Below, piece after piece: positions 1 to 6,312 of a DNA stretch of 6,775 bases. The notes below the pieces were generated by a model. It had not been told where the DNA came from. It saw only the letters and a list, made by a program, of their open reading frames with translations, and did no database searches. Origin of the DNA: an uncultured Clostridia bacterium. Lineage in GTDB: Bacteria > Bacillota > Clostridia > Lachnospirales > Anaerotignaceae. Numbering within the stretch: position 1 is the first letter of the stretch; each line of letters begins with the position of its first letter. Made by a program: the position numbers and the translations under genes. The stretch lies in contig CAMQRG010000109.1 of NCBI GenBank assembly GCA_947036475.1, positions 1 to 6,775 on the forward strand. Direction: 5' to 3'.

Positions 1-44
1 CCTCAGGACTCTGATCTTTGCTCCGCTTCTGTCAGCACAAAATG
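1..44. repeat. Edge fragment resembling the 1591-1635 intergenic repeat
   Basis: The first 44 bases align in the same orientation with 1591-1635 at about 70% identity (31 of 44 positions by eye, with one 1-base gap). Shared blocks include CTCTG, CTCCG and GTC. The match stops near position 44 and does not continue into the hairpin part seen at 1625-1659. It may be a decayed end of the same dispersed element, cut by the window edge. The match is short, so chance similarity is not excluded. Confidence 0.35.
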
Positions 45-79
45 CTTTAACCCCAAACTTTATTGAACAAATCTTTTTT

Positions 80-152
80 AATATAATACTTTATGTTTGG
101 TATTGTATGCAATAACCAGCAATTTTCACAGGCATATTATTTTCCTGCAAAA
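80..152 (-). repeat. Diverged direct repeat, left copy, with promoter-like boxes
   Basis: This is the left copy of an ~80-bp segment seen again at 265-337, offset by about 185 bp. On the minus strand both copies have, in order, TTTGCAGGAAAA, the 12-mer ATTGCATACAAT and AAGTATTATATT. Identity is about 70-75% by eye. On the minus strand TTGCAT (107-112) lies 18 bases before TATTAT (83-88), a reasonable sigma-A type pair that would drive transcription leftward out of the window. No gene is visible downstream before the window ends. Confidence 0.5.
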
Positions 153-191
153 ACGGCATGCTTCGACACAGCCATTCTCAAACACATGCCG
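149..191 (-). terminator. Putative intrinsic terminator downstream of the LysM–G5 gene
   Basis: On the minus strand CGGCATG (185-191) pairs perfectly with CATGCCG (154-160), followed at once by five T residues (149-153). Inside the loop TTTGA and TCGAA can pair with one G-U, which shortens the open loop to about 11 bases. The hairpin is about 167 bp past the LysM–G5 stop codon. That is distant but there is no gene between. It could instead end a short RNA started at the promoter-like site at 268-297. Confidence 0.45.
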
Positions 192-264
192 CGAATATCA
201 CACGCAGATATCTCTGCCGCTCAAAACCAATCAGACAAAGCCCTTTGCAGTAAAAACCTTCTAA

Positions 265-337
265 AATATAATACTTCATTATTGACATTGTATGCAATAT
301 ACAGGGATTTCCAAAGGCACACCATTTTTCCTGCAAA
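265..337 (-). repeat. Diverged direct repeat, right copy, with promoter-like boxes
   Basis: This is the right copy of the segment at 80-152. On the minus strand TTGCAT (292-297) is 18 bases from TATTAT (268-273), the same spacing as in the left copy. The 12-mer ATTGTATGCAAT (287-298) is a partial palindrome (ATTG-N4-CAAT) covering the -35 box and identical in both copies, so it could be a regulator site. CATACAAT inside it also resembles the -10 of sporulation sigma-E promoters, but I see no matching -35. Confidence 0.5.
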
Positions 338-357
338 GCTATACATTTCCGAGCTGT

Positions 358-1440
358 TTACTGCGTCCCCTTCACTATAATTTCCGGCAGGGGTTCCGTA
401 ATAATCTCCTTTGAAATTTCCTGTTCCTCCGTTACCATTCCATTGATGCTTGTAATCTGGATTACGCTCTTTTTCTGTCCGGCGCGCCCCTGCTGTACGA
501 CCCTCTGATAGCCCGCAGGCTTGGAATCGTCATATCTGGTTTCCGTTGTTTTCGGCTCGACCGAAATCTGCTCCTCTGTCACAATGGATTTCACCGAAAT
601 ACGCGGTTTCTGCACCGGTACAGTGATAACCTGTCCCGCCCGTATGCCTTGAATCAGGTTAGACTCCGGATTCAGCTCATTCAGCCGCTCTATGGATGTA
701 TTAAATTCTATTGCAATCAGGTACAGCGCGTCACCGGTCTGTATGGTATAGGGCTGTGTTGCCTCGGTTTTTGTTTCCAGAAAAGAAACTGCCTCATCGA
801 CCTCCATCAGTTCCGATGATTCTACCAATTCATCTACAATCTGTACGTCCTCCAGCCAGCTGAGCTTTGCGTCCTCCGGCACGCCGTTTTCCGGCAGGAG
901 ATCGGTCTGCACTTGTTTCAGGACTTCCTCGGCTTTTGCGCGGTTTGGCAGGACAACAGCGCGCGCCTTGTCCACCATTACCACAGCCGCCTCCGCCTTA
1001 TATGTCACAATATTCCGTATCTTCGGCAGAAGATGCTCCATCGTACAGACATCTTTCTGGTTTTTCTTGCTAATATGTACGCCCTTTGTGGTAATTTCCT
1101 GATTCAGCTTGACTTTCGTGCCGACAATGCTTTCCAACTGCCCTTCCACCGTCTGTATGATTTGTTCCGCCTTATAGGAACGTCCCTCCAGAATACCGAC
1201 GGTTTCCTCCGCTACAAAAACCGCTGTACCGTTTTTACGTACAAGGATATATATAAGTATCAGGATAACAGCCGCAATCGTCAGTCCCGCAGACCTCCGC
1301 AGAGGCAGTCTGCGCTTTCCGCCGGTTCTGCGCGGCTTTTTCTCCCGAGGGGGCGGCGTGCGTTTTCCTGTTTTTTGATTTCCAGAGCCGTAGACCACGC
1401 GTTTCTCGCGTTCCGGGAATATCTTTTCCTTCTCCGCCAA
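358..1440 (-). CDS. Membrane-anchored LysM and G5 domain protein
   Basis: A 360-residue envelope protein of unproven function, probably binding peptidoglycan outside the membrane. The first ~50 residues are very basic and proline-containing (cytoplasmic). Residues ~52-67 form one hydrophobic segment (LTIAAVILILIYILV), giving an anchor with the rest outside. Residues ~75-225 look like the spacer region of clostridial LysM–G5 peptidases. A LysM domain lies at ~230-275 (YTIQTGDALYLIA, then NTSIERLNELNP and AGQVITVP), and a G5 domain at ~281-358 ending EIIVKGTQ. Related proteins often carry an M23 metallopeptidase or other catalytic domain after G5; here the stop codon follows directly. The start is TTG: AAGGAGGAG lies just upstream, an in-frame TAA precedes it, and the nearby ATG at 1464-1466 is in another frame. 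It is probably transcribed alone, since repeats and a terminator separate it from the V-ATPase genes. Confidence 0.88.
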   Translation of the reverse strand: MAEKEKIFPEREKRVVYGSGNQKTGKRTPPPREKKPRRTGGKRRLPLRRSAGLTIAAVILILIYILVRKNGTAVFVAEETVGILEGRSYKAEQIIQTVEGQLESIVGTKVKLNQEITTKGVHISKKNQKDVCTMEHLLPKIRNIVTYKAEAAVVMVDKARAVVLPNRAKAEEVLKQVQTDLLPENGVPEDAKLSWLEDVQIVDELVESSELMEVDEAVSFLETKTEATQPYTIQTGDALYLIAIEFNTSIERLNELNPESNLIQGIRAGQVITVPVQKPRISVKSIVTEEQISVEPKTTETRYDDSKPAGYQRVVQQGRAGQKKSVIQITSINGMVTEEQEISKEIITEPLPEIIVKGTQ

Positions 1441-1499
1441 GGCTTCTCCTCCTTCCCTTTTCCCATGCCTGCAAAAAATGACAATCTTTTCCTTACCTT

Positions 1500-1528
1500 A
1501 TTTTATGCCATACGCGGCAAGATTGCAA
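1500..1528 (-). promoter_or_regulatory. Candidate promoter of the LysM–G5 gene
   Basis: On the minus strand TTGCAA (1523-1528) is 17 bases before TAAAAT (1500-1505). Transcription would start near 1493 and leave a leader of about 50 bases with AAGGAGGAG just before the TTG start. Spacing is ideal and the -10 has five of six consensus bases, but the call rests on motif match only. Confidence 0.5.
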
Positions 1529-1530
1529 GC

Positions 1531-1590
1531 AAAACGTTTCGGCAGACAAAGGGAGTACCGTTCCGCTTGACAAATGCGCAGGAGACAAAA
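1531..1590. repeat. Diverged direct repeat, copy A
   Basis: The core at 1559-1585 (CGTTCCGCTTGACAAATGCG and onward) matches 1790-1816 at about 21 of 27 positions, offset 231 bp. Upstream parts share ACGTT and AGACA with small gaps. It lies directly left of the hairpin-rich block at 1591-1723. No coding role is visible. Confidence 0.45.
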
Positions 1591-1723
1591 CCTTGAGGGC
1601 TCTGGTCTACACTCCGTTCCGGTCGGCGCTAAACGAGCCTCCACCGGAGGCTCAGCGCCCTCAACCTCCCGCAAGGGACTCAGTCCCCTTGACCCCGATT
1701 GCCATCGCACTTCCGTGCGATGG
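1591..1723. repeat. Hairpin-rich intergenic repeat element
   Basis: A GC-rich block with three stem-loops in 100 bp. The first is GAGCCTCC-ACC-GGAGGCTC (1635-1653), extended by GGCGCT (1625-1630) pairing with AGCGCC (1654-1659) across a 4-base bulge. The second is the near palindrome CAAGGGACT-C-AGTCCCCTTG (1672-1691). The third is CCATCGCAC-TTCC-GTGCGATGG (1702-1723). The composition and structure contrast with the AT-rich DNA just right of it. No transposase or codon-like pattern is present. It looks like a dispersed non-coding repeat (REP/MITE-like); genome-wide copies would prove this. Confidence 0.5.
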
Positions 1724-1953
1724 GGAATAGAAAAGAAATCTCATTCTACAATATTTATAAAATGCACGTTAAGACACACCTAGGAACATCGTTCTGCTTG
1801 ATAAATGCACAAGAAGAAGGATACCATAAAAGAAACAGGCAAAAAAGGAGGGCAGCCGCATCATTGCCCAGCAGGTCGAGGAAGATATCTAAAATGAAGC
1901 CGATGAATAAATGTGGAAAAAAAGGACAAAATCAGGTAATTTCTTTCACACAC
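1724..1953. other. Intergenic stretch without supported gene
   Basis: AT-rich DNA between the hairpin repeat and the operon terminator. It contains the second copy (1790-1816) of the 1559-1585 repeat. A 30-codon frame from 1805 to 1897 (MHKKKDTIKETGKKGG at its start) and a short neighbouring-frame piece reading RIIAQQVEEDI before a stop could be a frameshifted gene remnant. Neither is recognisable, so no gene is called. Confidence 0.4.
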
Positions 1954-1983
1954 AAAAAGGGGACGGCAATGCCGTCCCCTTTT
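1954..1983 (-). terminator. Rho-independent terminator of the V-ATPase operon
   Basis: On the minus strand GGGGACGGC pairs perfectly with GCCGTCCCC around a 3-base loop, with four further A-T pairs at the base and a run of five T residues (1954-1958). The stem begins 45 bases beyond the stop codon of subunit D, as expected for the end of the operon. It is near symmetric and could act weakly in the other direction. Confidence 0.9.
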
Positions 1984-2027
1984 CCATTCAGATGCATTTT
2001 ATGCACTTATGCGCCGCGTTTCACGCC

Positions 2028-2708
2028 TTACGCACCAAACCTTGCTGCATCCTGTTTCCGTCTTTCTTCGATTGCCTTCTTTGCAATCATATCCTTCACT
2101 TTCATCAGGCGCGTTGTGCTTGCACGTTCATTCTCTTCCAGCTTCATCGCAATATATTTAATCGTTTCCTGATAGTTGGGGATCATGACGTTCTCCAGCG
2201 CGTTTACACGCCGGCGTGTACTTTCAATCTCCTGTGCCAGCAGCTGTGCTGTTTTTTCGCTTTCCGCCAGCCGCAGCAACGGCTCCATAGCGTCGGAAAA
2301 AGATTTCATCGCACTGTCCAGCTCACCGGAGGTAAAAGCGAAGCCATAGGGGTAAATCGTGCTTTCTCTGCCGCTTTCCTTCTGGAAATCGAACACAGGC
2401 ACGTTTACGCTCATGATGTTCCGCCCGGTTACCTTTACGGAAACCGCCTGCTGGGGAATCATCAACGCCTCGCCAAGCGTGCTTTCGCTCATCACCGCGC
2501 GCGCGATAATGAAGTTTTTATAAGCGTTTTCCAAAGCCTTTTCCGCTTCTTCCCGCAGACGCTTATTTTCCCGCACGATTTCAAGGAACTGCTTCATCAG
2601 TTCGTCCAGCTTATCCTTCAGCAGCTTATGGCCTCTTGTTGCCGTTTTCAGCTGCTGTTTCAGGCGGGTCATTTCCATACGGGTGGGATTGACATTCAAC
2701 CTTGCCAC
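2028..2708 (-). CDS. ntpD: V-type ATPase subunit D (central stalk)
   Basis: Subunit D (atpD in archaeal-type naming) is the long coiled-coil rotor shaft that turns inside the A3B3 head and, with F, links ATP hydrolysis to the membrane ring. The 226 residues start with the family signature NPTRMEMTRLKQQLKTATRG, followed by HKLLKDKLDELM. N-terminal (~10-75) and C-terminal (~135-215) helices form the coiled-coil pair, with a globular middle around residues 85-130. Length is typical to slightly long. The start is GTG; it is supported by the family N-terminus and by GGGGAG inside the last codons of subunit B, nine bases upstream. It follows B by only 6 bp, is last in the operon, and is followed by the terminator at 1954-1983. 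Confidence 0.96.
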   Translation of the reverse strand: MARLNVNPTRMEMTRLKQQLKTATRGHKLLKDKLDELMKQFLEIVRENKRLREEAEKALENAYKNFIIARAVMSESTLGEALMIPQQAVSVKVTGRNIMSVNVPVFDFQKESGRESTIYPYGFAFTSGELDSAMKSFSDAMEPLLRLAESEKTAQLLAQEIESTRRRVNALENVMIPNYQETIKYIAMKLEENERASTTRLMKVKDMIAKKAIEERRKQDAARFGA

Positions 2709-2714
2709 GTTTTA

Positions 2715-4091
2715 TCACTCCCCGTCATTCAAATATTTTTCCAAATATTCATCACGGATACGCTTCAATTCACTCTTAGGCAGCATCCGCAGCAGCTGCC
2801 AGCCTGTTTCCAGCGTCTGCTCAATCGTCCTGTCTGTCCGGAAGCCCTGGGAAACATACTTTTTCTCAAACTCATCGGCAAACTTCGCGTAAATCAAGTC
2901 AATATCAGACAGCGCGGATTCGCCCAGGATCGCCATCAGTTCCTTCGCGTCTTTACCGCGGGAATAAGCAGCAAACAGCTGGTTCATCGTATCCGCATGG
3001 TCTTCTCTTGTCTTGCCCTTGCCGATACCCTTATCCTTCAGACGGGACAGGGACGGGAGAACGTCAACAGGGGGCTGTATGCCCTTCTTGTAAAGCTCGT
3101 TCGTCAGGATAATCTGACCTTCCGTAATGTAACCTGTCAAGTCGGGGATAGGGTGCGTTTTGTCGCTCTCCGGCATTGTCAGAATAGGAATCATCGTGAT
3201 AGAGCCTTCATGTCCTTTCATACGGCCTGCGCGTTCATACATGGTCGCAAGGTCTGTATAAAGGTAACCGGGATAGCCGCGGCGGCCCGGAACTTCTTTT
3301 TTCGCAGCGGAAACCTCACGCAGAGCGTCCGCATAGTTTGTGATATCTGTCAGAATAACCAGAACGTGCATATCCTGCTCAAAAGCCAGATATTCCGCAG
3401 CGGTCAGAGCCATTTTCGGTGTACAGATACGCTCTACGGCAGGGTCGTTTGCCAGGTTTACAAATACAACGGAACGGTCAATTGCACCTGTCGCCTTAAA
3501 GTCGTTGATAAAGTATTCCGCGTCCTCGAACGTAATACCGATAGCAGCGAAAACAACGGCGAATTTGGAATCTGTGCCGCGTACCTTCGCCTGACGCGCA
3601 ATCTGTACCGCAAGGTTTGCGTGGGGCAGACCGGAAGCGGAAAAAATCGGCAGCTTCTGTCCGCGAACCAGAGTATTCAGGCCGTCAATCGCGGAAACGC
3701 CCGTCTGAATGAACTCAGCGGGGTATTCTCTTGCCGCCGGGTTAATGGGCGCGCCGTTGATGTCCAGACGTTTTTCGGGAATGATTTCGGGGCCGCCGTC
3801 CATGGGCTTGCCCATGCCATCGAATACGCGTCCCAGAATGTCAGGGGAAACGCCGAAATCCAGGCTCTTGCCAAGGAAACGCACTTTACTTTCTGCAAGG
3901 TTGATACCTGTCGCGCTTTCAAACAGCTGAACCAGCGCCGTGTCGCCGCTTACTTCCAGCACCCTGCACTTTCTGACTTCGCCGTTGGAAAGTTCGATTT
4001 CGCCCAACTCGTCAAATTTTACGCCTTCCACACCGGAAACCAGCATCAGAGGGCCGGCAACTTCCTGAATCGATCTGTATTCCTTTATCAT
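2715..4091 (-). CDS. ntpB: V-type ATPase subunit B (regulatory, non-catalytic head)
   Basis: Subunit B (atpB) alternates with A in the hexameric head. It resembles the catalytic subunit, but its site is normally non-catalytic. The 458 residues match the family length. Visible parts are an N-terminal beta-barrel (~1-75), then a nucleotide-binding fold with SASGLPHANLAVQIARQ at ~151-167 where a true P-loop would be; the GKT lysine is absent, as is normal for B. The segment PGRRGYPGYLYTDLATMYER and the sequence LPSLSRL, near which the family arginine that contacts the A site lies, are also present. The start ATG overlaps the TGA of subunit A as ATGA, which suggests coupled translation; GGAGG lies 10 bases upstream, inside the A gene. 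Confidence 0.97.
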   Translation of the reverse strand: MIKEYRSIQEVAGPLMLVSGVEGVKFDELGEIELSNGEVRKCRVLEVSGDTALVQLFESATGINLAESKVRFLGKSLDFGVSPDILGRVFDGMGKPMDGGPEIIPEKRLDINGAPINPAAREYPAEFIQTGVSAIDGLNTLVRGQKLPIFSASGLPHANLAVQIARQAKVRGTDSKFAVVFAAIGITFEDAEYFINDFKATGAIDRSVVFVNLANDPAVERICTPKMALTAAEYLAFEQDMHVLVILTDITNYADALREVSAAKKEVPGRRGYPGYLYTDLATMYERAGRMKGHEGSITMIPILTMPESDKTHPIPDLTGYITEGQIILTNELYKKGIQPPVDVLPSLSRLKDKGIGKGKTREDHADTMNQLFAAYSRGKDAKELMAILGESALSDIDLIYAKFADEFEKKYVSQGFRTDRTIEQTLETGWQLLRMLPKSELKRIRDEYLEKYLNDGE

Positions 4092-5863
4092 AATTCATCT
4101 GCCTCCTTCCTGATGAGTTCCTGTACTTCCTTGCGGATATCTGTTTCAATTTCATCGTAGCTCTTATCCACGTTAACTTCTTCTACATATTTCGCACGGC
4201 CGATACGTTCCACAACGTCCATCTTCGTAATCTTCTGGATGCCTACGCCCTGCTTGATAGCTTCGCCTGCTTCTTTATAGAATGTCAGGATCAGCTTCAT
4301 CATGCGGTACTGCTTATGCAGGGATGTATACGTATCTACTTCGTGGAAAGAGTTCTGATGCAGGAAGTCCTCACGGATAGAGCGGGAAACTTCCAGAATC
4401 AGTCTGTCGCTGTGGGACAGCGCGTCCACGCCGACCAGCTGTACGATTTCCTGCAATTCAGCTTCTGTCTGAAGCAGGCGCATAGCCTCCGTTCTCTGTG
4501 CAGAGAAATCAGGGTCAACATTTTCATCCGCCCATGCGTCAACCTTATCCTGATACAGGGAGTAACTGGTCAGCCAGTTAATCGCCGGGAAGTGTCTTTT
4601 GTACGCAAGGGACGCATCAAGGCCCCAGAATACTTTAACGATACGCAGTGTTGCCTGAGAAACGGGCTCGGAAATATCACCGCCCGGAGGGGATACCGCG
4701 CCGATTGCTGTCAGCGTACCTACGCGGCCCTCGTTGCCAAGGCAGACAACCCTGCCCGCGCGTTCGTAGAACTGCGCCAGACGGGAGCCAAGGTAAGCGG
4801 GGTAGCCTTCTTCACCGGGCATCTCTTCCAGACGTCCGGACATCTCACGCAGAGCCTCTGCCCAGCGGGATGTGGAGTCAGCCATCAGCGCAACGCTATA
4901 ACCCATATCACGGAAGAATTCCGCAATCGTAATACCTGTATAAATAGATGCTTCACGCGCCGCAACAGGCATGTCGGAGGTATTCGCAATCAGAACGGTT
5001 CTCTGCATCAGGGACTCGCCTGTGCGGGGGTCTTTCAGTTCAGGGAACTCGTTCAGAACGTCCGTCATTTCATTGCCGCGTTCACCGCAGCCAATGTAAA
5101 CAACGATGTCTGCATCAGCCCATTTTGCAAGCTGGTGCTGTGTAACTGTCTTACCGCTGCCGAAGGGGCCGGGAATTGCCGCAACACCGCCCTTTGTGAT
5201 AGGGAAAAATGTATCAACAACACGCTGTCCTGTTATCAGGGGCGCATTGGGTGTCTGTTTTTCTTTATACGGACGTTCACGACGAACGGGCCATCTCTGG
5301 AGCATGGTCACGTTTACGTCGTTGCCCTTTGCGTCTGTAATGATGCAGACGGTTTCCTCTACTGTGAAATCGCCGATAAAAATTTCTTTTATCGTGCCGC
5401 TCAGCCCGTAAGGAACCATAATCTTACAGTCAACAACTGCTGTTTCTTTTACAATACCAATGACATCACCAGCTTCTACCGCATCGCCGGTCTTTTTCAC
5501 AGGCTCAAATTTCCATTTCTTTGTTCTGTCCAGCGAAGCCGCCTCCACACCCTTGTGGATATTTGTGCCGCTGACCTCGTAAAGTTTTTCCAGCGGACGC
5601 TGGATACCGTCGTAAATCGTAGAAATCAGTCCGGGGCCAAGCTCAACGCTCATAGGCATACCGGTAGAAACCACTTCTTCCCCGGGGCCAAGGCCGGAGG
5701 TTTCCTCATAAACCTGTATGGAAGCCTGATCCCCGTGCATTTCGATGATTTCGCCAATCAGATGTTTGTCGGATACGCGAACCACGTCAAACATATTGGC
5801 GTCCCTCATGCCTTCCGCTATAACCAACGGACCCGACACTTTTACTATCGTGCCTGTTTTCAT
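4088..5863 (-). CDS. ntpA: V-type ATPase catalytic subunit A
   Basis: Subunit A (atpA) binds and hydrolyses (or makes) ATP in the soluble V1 head. With the ATG at 5861-5863 the protein has 591 residues, the usual length. The N-terminal barrel (TGTIVKVSGPLVIAEGM) is followed by the non-homologous insert typical of A at ~105-190. The P-loop GPFGSGKT is at ~232-239, with catalytic Lys238. Next come CGERGNEM at ~259-266, ALMADSTSRWAEALRE (Walker B region, ~325-340) and GEEGYPAYLGSRLAQFYERAG. A GTG start four codons earlier (5873-5875) is possible, but AGGTGA sits eight bases before the ATG and overlaps that GTG, and family proteins begin at the ATG position. Unusually, the gene does not follow F closely: ~450 bp of repeats intervene, and it may have its own promoter. 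Confidence 0.97.
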   Translation of the reverse strand: MKTGTIVKVSGPLVIAEGMRDANMFDVVRVSDKHLIGEIIEMHGDQASIQVYEETSGLGPGEEVVSTGMPMSVELGPGLISTIYDGIQRPLEKLYEVSGTNIHKGVEAASLDRTKKWKFEPVKKTGDAVEAGDVIGIVKETAVVDCKIMVPYGLSGTIKEIFIGDFTVEETVCIITDAKGNDVNVTMLQRWPVRRERPYKEKQTPNAPLITGQRVVDTFFPITKGGVAAIPGPFGSGKTVTQHQLAKWADADIVVYIGCGERGNEMTDVLNEFPELKDPRTGESLMQRTVLIANTSDMPVAAREASIYTGITIAEFFRDMGYSVALMADSTSRWAEALREMSGRLEEMPGEEGYPAYLGSRLAQFYERAGRVVCLGNEGRVGTLTAIGAVSPPGGDISEPVSQATLRIVKVFWGLDASLAYKRHFPAINWLTSYSLYQDKVDAWADENVDPDFSAQRTEAMRLLQTEAELQEIVQLVGVDALSHSDRLILEVSRSIREDFLHQNSFHEVDTYTSLHKQYRMMKLILTFYKEAGEAIKQGVGIQKITKMDVVERIGRAKYVEEVNVDKSYDEIETDIRKEVQELIRKEADEL

Positions 5864-5884
5864 ATGCTTATTCACCTACAATCA

Positions 5885-5911
5885 ATTATAATGTACTGCC
5901 TAACCAGTAAA
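5885..5911 (-). promoter_or_regulatory. Candidate promoter directly upstream of subunit A
   Basis: On the minus strand a perfect TATAAT (5885-5890) lies 22 bases before the ATG of subunit A. TTTACT (5906-5911) is 15 bases upstream of it, which is short; TGTTTA at the better 17-base spacing is weaker. A start near 5878 would leave a leader of about 15 bases carrying AGGTGA. A perfect 12-base palindrome, GCACCGCGGTGC (5924-5935), lies just upstream and could be an operator or chance. Confidence 0.4.
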
Positions 5912-5973
5912 CATCCGCACACCGCACCGCGGTGCTTCTCCAAATTGAAAGCCGCCTGCTGCGCATTTTGCGT

Positions 5974-6135
5974 CTGCTTCGCGCTCTGCGCTCCTGCATT
6001 CGTCCCCTCTATTCGCATATCGCCGCCCTCGCTCTGCTCCTGCGGCTTTTAGGCTCATGTCAGGGCTCCTGTCCAATGTCCGCCCTCCGGTACAGGTAAG
6101 CCTGTTCCAGCGCGCGGCTGTCTTTCGGGGCTTTC
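5974..6135. repeat. Tandem direct repeat, copy 1 (177-bp period)
   Basis: This 162-bp segment repeats at 6151-6312 with about 90% identity and no net gaps; the period is 177 bp. Most differences are transitions, and divergence is concentrated in the last 20 bases (6116-6135). It is GC-rich. On the minus strand it can form a hairpin at 6087-6110 (ACAGG-CTTA-CCTGT flanked by CTGG and CCGG). It lies wholly between subunits F and A. Confidence 0.9.
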
Positions 6136-6150
6136 TTCCATGAAAGACAA

Positions 6151-6312
6151 TTGCTTCGCGCTTCGCGCTCCCGCATTCGTCCCCTCCATTCGCATATCGC
6201 TGCCCTCGCTCTGCTCCTGCGGCTTTTAGGCTCATGTCGGGGCTCCTGTCCAATGTCCGCCCTCCGGCACAGGCAAGCCTGTTCCGGCGCGCGGCCGCTG
6301 TCAGGGGCTTTC
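6151..6312. repeat. Tandem direct repeat, copy 2 (177-bp period)
   Basis: The second copy begins after a 15-bp spacer and ends within 8 bp of the stop codon of subunit F. The equivalent hairpin at 6264-6287 keeps ACAGG-CTTG-CCTGT with CCGG at both flanks. Both copies are open in two minus-strand frames, but there is no ribosome binding site and the predicted peptides are arginine-rich with no known domain, so I treat this as non-coding repeat DNA. Confidence 0.9.

Noticed and set aside
93..380. 95-codon plus-strand frame at the left edge
   Set aside because: It spans the duplicated promoter-like segments and the end of the LysM–G5 gene in antisense, with no ribosome binding site and no family resemblance.
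913..1596. Plus-strand frame opposite the LysM–G5 gene
   Set aside because: It is antisense to a gene with clear TM, LysM and G5 features, and its composition looks random.
1805..1897. Small 30-codon frame and an adjacent-frame fragment reading RIIAQQVEEDI
   Set aside because: Possibly a frameshifted gene remnant, but no homologous family is recognisable and the evidence is too thin for a pseudogene call.
1911..4160. 749-codon open frame on the plus strand
   Set aside because: It is antisense to the certain V-ATPase genes D and B, has a cysteine- and histidine-rich composition with no recognisable domain, and lacks a ribosome binding site. It reflects codon bias of the genes on the other strand.
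5864..5875. GTG start four codons upstream for subunit A
   Set aside because: AGGTGA, the likely ribosome binding site, overlaps this GTG and is well placed for the ATG at 5861-5863. Family N-termini also begin at that ATG.
4316..6052. 578-codon open frame on the plus strand
   Set aside because: It is antisense to subunit A and runs into the repeat block. No domain or start signal is visible.
5974..6312. CRISPR-like repeat array
   Set aside because: Only two copies exist, each 162 bp with a 15-bp spacer. CRISPR repeats are far shorter with longer unique spacers.
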